Below are positions 9,276 through 16,773 of a stretch of DNA of 47,664 bases, one piece after another. Within the stretch, counting starts at the first letter, position 1, and each line of letters begins with the position of its first letter. The notes below the pieces were generated by a model, which saw only the letters and a list, made by a program, of their open reading frames with translations, was not told the origin of the DNA and made no database searches. The stretch lies in assembly GCA_029881215.1 (NCBI GenBank), contig JAOUNA010000005.1:1-47664 (forward strand). The letters run 5' to 3'. This stretch comes from Myxococcales bacterium. GTDB taxonomy: Bacteria; Myxococcota_A; UBA9160; SMWR01. A program made the translations under genes and the position numbers.

Positions 9276-10703
9276 TCAGATCTCGAGCAGCGGCGTGAGC
9301 AGCGCGCGCAGCTTGAGCCGCGTCTCCTGCAGCTCCGCACCGGGCTGGGAGCCCACCACGATGCCCGCTCCCGCGAACAGATGCGCGGTGCGGCCACGCA
9401 GCAGCGCCGAGCGCAGCGCGACCGCCAGCTCGCCGCCGCCCGCCGCGGTCACGAAGCCGATCGCCCCGCCGTACCAACCCCTCTCCACCGCTTCGTGTCG
9501 ATCCAGCCAGCGCAGCGCGGCATCCCGCGGCGCGCCCGCCACCGCGGAAGTCGGATGCAGGCGGTCGGCGAGCTCGAGGATGTGCTGTGCGCGCGAGAGC
9601 GTGCCCTGGATGGGCGTCTCGAGGTGCTGGATGCCTTCCAGGCGCAGCACCGCGGGCGCTTCCGGCGCGTGCAGCACATCGCACAGCGGCGCCAGCGCAC
9701 CGCGCAGCTCGCGGGCGACCACCGCGTGCTCGGACTGCTCCTTCTTGCTCTCGAGCAGCGCGCGCGAGAGCGCGGCGTCCTCCTCGGGGCTGTGGCCGCG
9801 CGGCGCCGATCCCGCCAGCGCCGCGGTCTCCACGCGCCGCCCCTCGAGGCGCAGCAGGCGTTCGGGCGTGGCGCCCAGGAACGTCGCATCTGCGTGTCCG
9901 ACCGCGAAGATCGTGCAGGACGGATAGCTGCTGCGCAGCGCGTCGAGTACCTCGCAGGCGGCGAAGGGGCGCTCGCAATCGATGCGCACCGAGCGTGCCA
10001 GCACCACCTTCTCGAACTCCCCCGCCGCGAGCGCGCGCAGCGCCTCGGCGACGCCCGCCGCGTACGCCTCCGCGGTGCGATCCGCCCGCGCCCGATAGGC
10101 GGGGGCCGCGGGCGCGCCGCTGTGGCTGCTCGGGATCGCACATTGCGCGTCGCGCGCCTCGGCCGCGTCGGCTGCGAGATCCCGGCGCAGCGCCGCCGCG
10201 ACCTGGGCTGCATTCGCGCCGGGCTCGACGCGCCGCACGCGCATGTGCCAGGTGGCGTCCGGGGCGCGGACCCAGGCGCACTCGGGCAAGACCAGGCGTC
10301 CCGGCGGAAAGCCCGCCCAGACCGGCGAGCTCTTTCCCGTATCCACGCACGCGAATCCCGCGACGAGGAGCGGATCGATCGACGGCGCCCGGGGCTCGCC
10401 GCAGACATGCAGCACAGCACACAGTGCGCGCGCTGCCGCGGCTGCGTCGGCGAACCGCTCCGCACCGCGGGTCTCGATCACTGCCGCCGCCCCGGTCGCG
10501 GCCAGCGCCACGCCCTGCGCGGGTCGCTCCCAGAAGAAGCGCTCCGTCCCGGCTTCCGCGGCCGCGGCGAAGCGCTGCAGCGGATCGCACAGCGCCGCCA
10601 GCGCGCGCGCCGCGACCCACTGCGCACGCCGCTCGCGCCGTGCGGCCGCGCAGGCTTCCGAGACCACCCGATCGAGCTCGGCGAGGGCGGGTGTCGGCTT
10701 CAC
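9276..10703 (-). CDS. menF: Isochorismate synthase
   Basis: Chorismate-utilizing enzyme that opens the menaquinone branch. The 475-residue protein has a poorly conserved N-terminal part and a conserved C-terminal chorismate-binding domain: FEKVVLARS with the general-base lysine, GATPERLL, LETPIQGTL, GWYGGAIGF and AGAGIVVGSQPGAELQET. A variable alanine-rich N-terminus is normal for MenF. The chosen GTG (10703) is in a GTGA overlap with the menG stop; the longer ORF in the track reads through menG on the wrong frame. Salicylate or EntC-type isochorismate synthases share the motifs, but the adjacent menD argues for menaquinone use. Confidence 0.93.
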   Translation of the reverse strand: MKPTPALAELDRVVSEACAAARRERRAQWVAARALAALCDPLQRFAAAAEAGTERFFWERPAQGVALAATGAAAVIETRGAERFADAAAAARALCAVLHVCGEPRAPSIDPLLVAGFACVDTGKSSPVWAGFPPGRLVLPECAWVRAPDATWHMRVRRVEPGANAAQVAAALRRDLAADAAEARDAQCAIPSSHSGAPAAPAYRARADRTAEAYAAGVAEALRALAAGEFEKVVLARSVRIDCERPFAACEVLDALRSSYPSCTIFAVGHADATFLGATPERLLRLEGRRVETAALAGSAPRGHSPEEDAALSRALLESKKEQSEHAVVARELRGALAPLCDVLHAPEAPAVLRLEGIQHLETPIQGTLSRAQHILELADRLHPTSAVAGAPRDAALRWLDRHEAVERGWYGGAIGFVTAAGGGELAVALRSALLRGRTAHLFAGAGIVVGSQPGAELQETRLKLRALLTPLLEI

Positions 10704-11401
10704 GTGCGCAGCCCCGTCACGATCTGGGCCGCGCCGAGCAGCAGGGGCGTCTTGCGCAGGCGCTCGAAGCCGGCCTTGGCCAGCTCGGCGCACAGCTCGG
10801 GCTCCGGCGGCAGATACGCCGTCGACTGCGGCAGGTAGGCATACGCCGCGCGGTCCGAGAGCCAGGCGCCGAGTCGGGGCACGGCGCGGTCGAAGTACAG
10901 CGAGTGCAGCGCGCGGAGCGGTGCGCTGCGCGGCCGGTCGACCTCGAGGAATGCAAAGCGCCCTGCCGGCGCGAGCACGCGCGCCATCTCCGCGAAGGCG
11001 TCCGGCAGCGATACGAAATTGCGCAGCGCGAATCCGCACAGCAGCGCCGAGGCGCTGCCGTCCGCGAGCGGCAGCGCGGCGCCGTCGGCCTGGAGGAAGA
11101 CGGCGGGGATGTGCCGCCGCAGCGCGCCGCGCAGCATCTCCCGGGCGAAATCCACGGCGATCACGCGCGCGCCGCGCGCGCAGGCGAGCTCGGCCAGATC
11201 TCCCGTTCCGCAGGCGAGGTCGAGCACCGTGTCCCCCGGGCCGATGGCGATTGCGTCGAGCGCGCGGCGCCGCCAGCGCTGGTCGAGTCCACCGGTGAGC
11301 AGCCGATTCATGCGGTCGTAGCGCGGCGCGATGCGGTCGAACATGCGGCGCACGCTCTCGCGCTTGCGCTCGGTGGGCGGCAGGGCGCCTACTCCTTCCA
11401 C
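10700..11401 (-). CDS. menG: Demethylmenaquinone methyltransferase
   Basis: SAM-dependent C-methyltransferase (UbiE/MenG family) doing the last step of menaquinone synthesis. Motifs: FDRIAPRYDRMNRLLTGG near the N-terminus, SAM motif I VLDLACGTGD, acidic residue VIAVDF for the ribose, and GFALRNF, a family signature. It is 233 residues, normal. The start is GTG at 11401, which overlaps the end of the merR-like gene by 13 bp; an ATG further in would remove part of the conserved N-terminus. The ubiE name would also fit if the organism made ubiquinone, but no ubi genes are seen here. Confidence 0.93.
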   Translation of the reverse strand: MEGVGALPPTERKRESVRRMFDRIAPRYDRMNRLLTGGLDQRWRRRALDAIAIGPGDTVLDLACGTGDLAELACARGARVIAVDFAREMLRGALRRHIPAVFLQADGAALPLADGSASALLCGFALRNFVSLPDAFAEMARVLAPAGRFAFLEVDRPRSAPLRALHSLYFDRAVPRLGAWLSDRAAYAYLPQSTAYLPPEPELCAELAKAGFERLRKTPLLLGAAQIVTGLRT

Positions 11402-12150
11402 GCGACCTCCACTTCGAGGTGCGCGGCTTCCGTGGCTTCGAGGGCCGCTTCGAGCGCCTTCAGCTCGTCCTTGCCGCGCAGGCGATGCAAGGCGCGCGTC
11501 ACCAGCGTGCGCTGGAAGTGCACGGCGACGAGCCGCGTTGCCAACGGCAGGAGCGTGCGGAAGGCACGCGTGATGGCTTCGCTGTCGGCCGTGTCGGGCT
11601 GTGCCTTGCGCACGTGATCGTCGAAGAGCTCGATGGCGGCATCGACCAGATCCTGGACGTGGCGCGCGTGTGTGACGGCGCGCTCGAGCAGGGTCTGCAG
11701 CGGAAATCCCGCCTCGAGCAGCGCCAGGCCCGCGCGCGCCATCTCGAGATCGGCTTCGCTGAAGCGCTCTTCGCCGTCGACGACGAGCGGCACGAGCAGG
11801 CCCGCAGCCAGCGCCGCCTGGATGAGCGCCTCCGGGATCCCCGCCTCGCGCGCCAGCGCAGCACGCGACAGCATGCGCTTGCCGACGCCCTCCTCGACGA
11901 GTGCCTCGAGCAGTGGCTGGCGGCGTTCGCTGCCCGTCGGTCCCGCGAGCACGCGGCGGATCTGGGCCAGCGTGAATCCCTGACGCTGCAGCGCGCGGAT
12001 GCGCCGCAGCCGCTCGAGATGCGCGCGATCGTAGACGGCGACCCGCCCCTCGCGGCGCGGCGACGGCAGCAGGCCGCGGCCCTGGTAGAAGCGCACCGTG
12101 TCGACGCCGACGTCGGCGGCGGCTGCGAGCTCTTCCACTCGATATTCCAT
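11389..12150 (-). CDS. MerR-like transcriptional regulator with tandem HTH, first gene of the men operon
   Basis: Residues ~3-70 form a MerR winged HTH (YRVEELAAAADVGVDTVRFY, then GRVAVYDRAHLERLRRIRAL and the typical GFTLAQIRRVL). Residues ~90-160 look like a second, diverged MerR-like HTH (LSRAALAREAGIPEALIQAA...ERFSEADLEMARAGLALLE), followed by a helical C-terminal region of ~90 residues. No cysteine metal site is seen in the C-terminus, so a metal ligand is unlikely. It overlaps menG by 13 bp and heads the menaquinone unit, so it probably autoregulates and through that controls quinone synthesis; this role is inferred. It has no Shine-Dalgarno sequence, and its promoter and an inverted repeat abut the ATG (listed separately). 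Confidence 0.85.
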   Translation of the reverse strand: MEYRVEELAAAADVGVDTVRFYQGRGLLPSPRREGRVAVYDRAHLERLRRIRALQRQGFTLAQIRRVLAGPTGSERRQPLLEALVEEGVGKRMLSRAALAREAGIPEALIQAALAAGLLVPLVVDGEERFSEADLEMARAGLALLEAGFPLQTLLERAVTHARHVQDLVDAAIELFDDHVRKAQPDTADSEAITRAFRTLLPLATRLVAVHFQRTLVTRALHRLRGKDELKALEAALEATEAAHLEVEVAWKE

Positions 12151-12173
12151 GCGATGATTCTAAGAGTCATCGC
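12151..12173. promoter_or_regulatory. 23-bp inverted repeat (candidate operator) touching the merR start codon
   Basis: GCGATGATTCT-A-AGAGTCATCGC: two 11-bp arms around one base with a single mismatched pair. The repeat covers the -10 element, part of the spacer, and ends exactly at the base before the ATG of the MerR-like gene. That position would block RNA polymerase if occupied, so repression by the adjacent regulator is the simplest reading. Classical MerR operators lie between -35 and -10 in a long 19-20 bp spacer, which is not the arrangement here. Confidence 0.7.
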
Positions 12174-12185
12174 TCGCAGTGTCGA
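12157..12185 (-). promoter_or_regulatory. Predicted promoter of the merR-men operon (leaderless)
   Basis: On the minus strand TCGACA (-35, 5/6 match) and TAGAAT (-10, 5/6) are separated by 17 bp. Counting seven bases past the -10 places the transcription start on the A of the merR ATG, so the mRNA would be leaderless; consistent with this, no ribosome binding site precedes the ATG. Predicted by inspection only. Confidence 0.6.
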
Positions 12186-12292
12186 GCCCAATATTTCCTG
12201 AATTATTTCAAAATCTTGGGGTTCAGCTTGGGCGCGGGGCGGAAGGGCGATGGCACGGGGACCGGGTGCGCGGGCGCGCGCGGCCTCCCGGC

Positions 12293-13021
12293 TCAGCGCA
12301 CGCGTACGTCGAAGGGCTTGAGCAAGCGGAACTCGAGCAGCGAGCCGGCCGTGATGCGCTCGCCCGATTCCGGAGCGGCGGGGGTCCCCGCGACCGCGGC
12401 GCTTGCCGGAGCGCCGGCTCCCGCCGGCTCTGCGGTCTGGTGGGTGCTGGTCAGGATCTTCAGCATCTGTCCCTGCAGCATGATCTCGGTCAGCTCGAGA
12501 TCCAGGCGGCCGGCGCCCGCGCCGCTGGCGCTCACCTCGGCGACTCTTCCGTAGACGGGCGTGTTCGCGGGCGCGATGGCGACTCCCTCCACCACGATCG
12601 GCGCCTCCAGCAGCGCCGCGAAGCGGTCGCCGGCGGCGCTGCGGCGCGGGTCGAGCGAATCGGACAGGCGCGCGCGCAGGCGCGTGCCCGCCGGCACCGT
12701 CGCGGCGCGCGGCGCGTCCAGCGCGGGAGCAGCGCTCGCCGGGCTCGGCGCCCGTGCTTCGGCTGGGCCGGCGCTCGCCGGCGCGGCCGGAGCCAGCGGC
12801 GTGGCGGCCGCGCTCGGCGCGGAGAAACCGATCGCCGAGACTTCTGCGATGCGGAAGATCTGCAGCGCGCCGCCCACCTCGAACTGGATTTCCTGCTGCG
12901 TGGCGCCGCGGAAGGTCCCTTCGACGCTGCGTCCGTCGCGCGTCTTCAGGACGTCGGCGCCCGCGCTCGATGCCAGCGCCAACGCCAGGGCCACGAACAT
13001 GGCCCTTGCTGCGATTCGCAT
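12293..13021 (-). CDS. Secreted protein of unknown function, alanine/proline-rich linker
   Basis: A 242-residue protein with a Sec signal peptide (RIAARAMFVALALALASSAGA, likely cleavage after AGA). Two short conserved-looking parts are joined by a ~50-residue Ala/Pro linker: an N-terminal LKTRDGRSVEGTFRGATQQEIQF...IFRIAEVSAIGF domain, resembling small SH3/Sm-like beta folds often seen in secreted hypothetical proteins, and a C-terminal VPAGTRLRARLSDSLDPRRSAAGDRFAALL...VYGRVAEV domain similar to an unnamed periplasmic family found in Acidobacteria-like genomes. The ATG at 13021 is chosen because GAGAGGGGAG precedes it; the longer ORF is rejected. It is divergent from the Spy-like gene. Function unknown. 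Confidence 0.75.
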   Translation of the reverse strand: MRIAARAMFVALALALASSAGADVLKTRDGRSVEGTFRGATQQEIQFEVGGALQIFRIAEVSAIGFSAPSAAATPLAPAAPASAGPAEARAPSPASAAPALDAPRAATVPAGTRLRARLSDSLDPRRSAAGDRFAALLEAPIVVEGVAIAPANTPVYGRVAEVSASGAGAGRLDLELTEIMLQGQMLKILTSTHQTAEPAGAGAPASAAVAGTPAAPESGERITAGSLLEFRLLKPFDVRVR

Positions 13022-13077
13022 GGATACTCCCCTCTCGATTCCCCCAGGTGGAGCATCGGTCCTCCGCGGCCGCGACT

Positions 13078-13093
13078 TGTGGCTCGAGTCACA
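13078..13093. promoter_or_regulatory. CRP/FNR-family-like site between divergent envelope genes
   Basis: TGTGG-CTCGAG-TCACA matches the CRP half-site layout TGTGA-N6-TCACA at nine of ten positions and is a near-perfect dyad (TGTGnCTCGAGnCACA). It lies in the 161-bp divergent gap, 57 bp upstream of the 13021 start and 90 bp upstream of the 13183 start. A weak -10-like TAAGAT (13125-13130) points toward the Spy-like gene. No CRP gene is in the window, so the binding protein is inferred. Confidence 0.5.
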
Positions 13094-13182
13094 GTTCGGA
13101 CCCCAGGCGGGGAGCCGATTCCAGTAAGATGCCGGCGGCGGCGCGGACCCTTCCGCGCGCAACCCAACCGAGGAGAAGCCCG

Positions 13183-13638
13183 ATGTGTCGATTCGTTCCG
13201 AACTCGCTGTTGTGGCTGGGGATTCTGGCCCTCGCCCTGGCCCAGAATGCCAGCGCCCAGGTGAGCGTCGGCCCGCGCGTCGGGCCCGGGATCCCGGAGC
13301 TCCGGCTGGCCGAGCGGAACAGCGAAAAGCTCGGGCTGGACGAGAAGGGCGTCGAGGCCGTCAAGAAGATGATCGAGGAAGCCAACGCGCAAGAGGAAAA
13401 GCTCAGTGAGCAGATGCGCGACGCGCGCGTCAAGATGCGCGATCTGCTCGATCAGGAGCTGCCGGGCGAAGCCGCCTTGCTCGCGCAGTCGGATGCGATG
13501 GCGAAGCTCACCGCGGAGATGCAGAAGCACCAGCTGAAGGCCTCGCTGGCGCTGCGCGCCTTGCTCACGCCGGAGCAGCGCAAGACGTTCATGGAGCTGC
13601 GCAAGGCGCCCCAGCCCCGGCGTCGCCGGCCGCGCTGA
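13183..13638 (+). CDS. Spy/CpxP-like periplasmic protein
   Basis: A 151-residue protein with a signal peptide (LLWLGILALALAQNASA) and an all-helical, charged mature part. EKLGLDEKGVEAVKKMIEE and LLTPEQRKTFMELRK resemble the LTxxQ repeats of Spy/CpxP/CnrX-type periplasmic chaperones or metal sensors. The length fits the family. A basic arginine-rich tail (RRRRPR) is unusual for this group. The ATG at 13183 is preceded by GAGGAGAAG at normal spacing; the longer track ORF reads through the divergent region. It converges on lpdA with 12 bp between stops. Likely role: envelope stress or metal handling, inferred from the family. Confidence 0.75.
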   Translation: MCRFVPNSLLWLGILALALAQNASAQVSVGPRVGPGIPELRLAERNSEKLGLDEKGVEAVKKMIEEANAQEEKLSEQMRDARVKMRDLLDQELPGEAALLAQSDAMAKLTAEMQKHQLKASLALRALLTPEQRKTFMELRKAPQPRRRRPR

Positions 13639-13650
13639 TCGAGATCCCGC

Positions 13651-15417
13651 TCAGCGCCGACGCTGCGGTGCGTAGAGATCCGTGATGGTGCCGATCGCCA
13701 TCTCGGCGGCGAAGCCGAGGGTCTCCGAGAGCGTCGGGTGCGCGTGGATCGTCAGCGCCAGATCTTCGGCGTCGGCGCCGAGCTCGATGGCGAGCGTCGC
13801 CTCGGCGATCAGCTCTCCCGCGTGGGGTCCGACGATGCCCGCGCCGAGCAGGCGCCGCGTGTCCGCGGCGAAGAGCAGCTTCGTCACGCCGTCGTTGCGG
13901 CCCATGCCGAGCGCGCGACCACTCGCGGCCCAGGGGAACGCGCCCTTCTCGATCTCGATGCCCTGCTCCTGCGCCTGCAGCTCCGTGAGTCCGGTCCAGG
14001 CGATTTCCGGATCGGTGTAGGCGACCGAGGGAATCGTCCGGGCGTCGAACGCGGCCGGCAATCCCGCGATCACCTCGGCCGCCGTCTTGCCCTGGTGGCT
14101 CGCCTTGTGCGCGAGCAGCGGAGGGCCGGTGACGTCGCCGATGGCGAAGATGTGCGGGACGTTCGTGCGCTGCTGTGCGTCGACGCGGATGAAGCCGCGC
14201 TCGTCCAGCGCCACGCCCGCGCGCTCGGCGGCCACGCGGTCCGCGTTCGAGCGCCGACCCACGGCCACCAGCACGCGATCGAAGCTCGCGACCTCCGGTG
14301 CCCGCGCGCCCTCGAAGTGCACGCGCAGGCCGTCCTCGTCCGGGACGACGCGCGTCACCCGCGTCCCGAGGTAGATGCCCGCGTAGCGCCTCTCGATGCG
14401 GCGCTGCAGGGGGCGCACCAGGTCCGGATCCACGCCCGTGAGCAGCGCGGGCAGCAGCTCGACCACGGTCACCTCCGAGCCCAGCGCGTCGTAGACGGCG
14501 GCCATCTCGAGCCCGATGACACCGCCGCCGATCACGAGCAAGCGTCGGGCCTCGCCGTCTACCTCGAGCGCGGCGCTCGAATCCAGGATGCGCGGGTCGT
14601 CTTGGGGCAGATCCGGCAGCGGCATCGCGCGCGAGCCCGGCGCGAGCACGGCGTGGTCGAAGGAGACGCTGCGCGTGCCCTGCGCGGTCTCCACCTCGAC
14701 CCGATGCGCCGAGGTCAGACGGCCGCTTCCCGTCAGCACCTCGATCTTGCGCTGGGCGGCGAGCTTCGCGAGCCCGGCGGTGAGTTTGCCGACGACCGCG
14801 TCCTTGCGCGCGCGCAGCCGCGCGAAGTCGATGCGCGGCGGTCCGAACTCGACGCCGTGCGCGCCGAGCGCGGCCGCCTCCGCGATCACGCCCGCCGCGT
14901 GCAGCAGCGTCTTGGACGGGATGCAACCCACGTTGAGGCACACGCCGCCGAGCCTCGCGTGGCGCTCGATCAGCACCACGCGCTTGCCGAGATCGGCGGC
15001 GCGAAACGCGGCGGTGTATCCGCCCGGCCCGGCGCCGAGCACCAGCACCTCGGCGTGCACGTCTGCGCCCAGCTCGGCGCGCGCGCTGCGCGGCTCGGCG
15101 GGCGCTGCGGCGTCGGCCGCAGCGCGTGGCGGGCGCGCCTCGCTCTGCGCGGGCGCCGCCGGGTGCGCCTCGGCCTCCGCCAGCTCGAGCGTTGCGATGG
15201 GGGTGCCCTCGCGGACCGGATCGTTTGGCGCCACCAGCACCTCGCGCACCACGCCGGCGTGCGGGGACGGAATCTCCATGCTGGCCTTGTCGCTCTCGAT
15301 CGCGATCAGCGACGCCTCGGCCTCCACGCGCTCGCCCGGCGCCACGAGCACCTCGATCACGCTGACGCGCTCGAAGTCGCCGATCTCCGGGACCCTGACG
15401 GTGAAGAGGCGCGGCAT
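13651..15417 (-). CDS. lpdA: Dihydrolipoyl dehydrogenase (E3) with N-terminal lipoyl domain
   Basis: Flavoprotein that reoxidizes dihydrolipoyl groups of the pyruvate dehydrogenase complex with NAD+. Residues ~1-80 are a lipoyl domain with the lysine in ESDKASMEIPS; an Ala/Pro linker follows, then the E3 body: FAD motif VLGAGPGGYTAA, redox disulfide GGVCLNVGCIPSK, NAD motif VIGGGVIGLEMA, FAIGDVTGPPLLAHKA and the C-terminal HAHPTLSE with the active-site histidine. The 588-residue length reflects the added lipoyl domain, known from Neisseria and some other proteobacteria. It begins 3 bp after aceF. Identity as the complex's E3 is supported by operon context. Confidence 0.95.
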   Translation of the reverse strand: MPRLFTVRVPEIGDFERVSVIEVLVAPGERVEAEASLIAIESDKASMEIPSPHAGVVREVLVAPNDPVREGTPIATLELAEAEAHPAAPAQSEARPPRAAADAAAPAEPRSARAELGADVHAEVLVLGAGPGGYTAAFRAADLGKRVVLIERHARLGGVCLNVGCIPSKTLLHAAGVIAEAAALGAHGVEFGPPRIDFARLRARKDAVVGKLTAGLAKLAAQRKIEVLTGSGRLTSAHRVEVETAQGTRSVSFDHAVLAPGSRAMPLPDLPQDDPRILDSSAALEVDGEARRLLVIGGGVIGLEMAAVYDALGSEVTVVELLPALLTGVDPDLVRPLQRRIERRYAGIYLGTRVTRVVPDEDGLRVHFEGARAPEVASFDRVLVAVGRRSNADRVAAERAGVALDERGFIRVDAQQRTNVPHIFAIGDVTGPPLLAHKASHQGKTAAEVIAGLPAAFDARTIPSVAYTDPEIAWTGLTELQAQEQGIEIEKGAFPWAASGRALGMGRNDGVTKLLFAADTRRLLGAGIVGPHAGELIAEATLAIELGADAEDLALTIHAHPTLSETLGFAAEMAIGTITDLYAPQRRR

Positions 15418-15420
15418 GGC

Positions 15421-16752
15421 TCAGAGGATCAGGCGGCGCAGGTCGGAGAGGAGCTCCGCCAGACGCGTGGTGAAGCGCGCCGCGGCGGCGCCGTCGACGA
15501 CCCGGTGATCGTAGGAGAGCGAGAGCGGCAGGATCAGGCGCGGCACGAACGCGCCGTCCTGATGGACCGGCTTCCACTGCATGCGGCTCACGCCCAGGAT
15601 CGCCACCTCCGGATGATTGACGATCGGCGTGAAGAAGGTTCCGCCGATCCCACCCAGGCTCGAAATGCTGAAGCTCCCCCCCTGCAGATCCGAGGGCTGC
15701 AGCTTGCGCGCGCGCGCCTTCTCCGAGAGCTCCGCCAGCTCCGCCGCAATCGCGTAGAGACCCTTGCGATCCGCGTCCCGCACCACCGGAACGACGAGCC
15801 CTCCCTGCGTGTCGACGGCCACGCCGATGTGGTAGTAGCGCTTGACGATGAGATTCTCGCCGGTGTGGTCGAGCGATGCATTGAAGTGCGGAAACTCCTG
15901 CAGCGCGTGCGCGCATGCCTTGAGCAAGAACGGCAGGAAGGTGAGCTTGATGCCGCGCGCCTGCGCCTCTTCCTTCATCGCGCGGCGGAAGGTGTCGAGC
16001 TCCGTGATGTCGGCCTCGTCGAATTGGGTCACGTGTGGCACGGTCACCCAGCTGCGGTGCAGATGGGCCGACGAGAGCTTGCGGATCCGGTTGAGCGGCT
16101 CGGTCTCCGTCGGACCGAACTGGGAGAAGTCGAAGCGCAGCGGCGCGGCGACGGCGACGCCGGCGATGGGAACGCCCGCGGCGGTTCCCTTGACGATCAT
16201 GCTCTTCACGTAGCCCTGGACATCTTCCCTGCGGATGCGCCCCTTGCGACCGCTGCCCGGCACCAGGCGCAAGTCCACGCCCAGCTCGCGGCCCAGGCGC
16301 CGCACCGAGGGACTCGCGTGGGCTTCCAGCGCCTGCGCCGCGGTCTCGCTCTGCGCGGGCGGCGGAGTCGCCTCTCTGGATTCCGGCGCCGCGCCGTCCG
16401 CCTGCGGCGCGAGCTCTTCGGCGCGCGCCGTGTCGCGCGGCTCCGGCTCGACGCGTGGCGCCGTTCCTGCTTCTTCCTGCTCCGGCGCCTCGCTTTGCGC
16501 CCGCGCGCTCTCGTCGATCTCGATCACCGCGATCAGCGAGCCCCGACTCACCCGGTCTCCGACCGAGGCCTTCATCTCCACCACCACGCCCGCGAAGGGC
16601 GACGGAATCTCCATGCTGGCCTTGTCGCTCTCGAGCACGATCAGCGAATCTTCTGCAGCGACACGGTCGCCGGCCGAGACGAGCACCTCCGCCACATCGA
16701 CGTTCTCGAACTCGCCGATGTCGGGCAGCAGGACTTCTCTTTCGACGCCCAA
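15421..16752 (-). CDS. aceF: Dihydrolipoyl acetyltransferase (pyruvate dehydrogenase E2)
   Basis: Core of the pyruvate dehydrogenase complex, transferring acetyl groups to CoA. One N-terminal lipoyl domain (lysine in LESDKASMEIPS), an Ala/Glu/Pro linker, a small peripheral-subunit-binding domain (ASPSVRRLGRELGVDL...GRKGRIRREDV) and the catalytic domain ending in SLSYDHRVVDG with the active-site histidine and aspartate. 443 residues, one lipoyl domain rather than the three of E. coli. The start is TTG at 16752 with GGAGG five bases upstream, a clear case where a strong ribosome binding site supports TTG. Placed between aceE and lpdA. Confidence 0.95.
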   Translation of the reverse strand: MGVEREVLLPDIGEFENVDVAEVLVSAGDRVAAEDSLIVLESDKASMEIPSPFAGVVVEMKASVGDRVSRGSLIAVIEIDESARAQSEAPEQEEAGTAPRVEPEPRDTARAEELAPQADGAAPESREATPPPAQSETAAQALEAHASPSVRRLGRELGVDLRLVPGSGRKGRIRREDVQGYVKSMIVKGTAAGVPIAGVAVAAPLRFDFSQFGPTETEPLNRIRKLSSAHLHRSWVTVPHVTQFDEADITELDTFRRAMKEEAQARGIKLTFLPFLLKACAHALQEFPHFNASLDHTGENLIVKRYYHIGVAVDTQGGLVVPVVRDADRKGLYAIAAELAELSEKARARKLQPSDLQGGSFSISSLGGIGGTFFTPIVNHPEVAILGVSRMQWKPVHQDGAFVPRLILPLSLSYDHRVVDGAAAARFTTRLAELLSDLRRLIL

Positions 16753-16773
16753 GAAAACCTCCGAACCCGCCCG

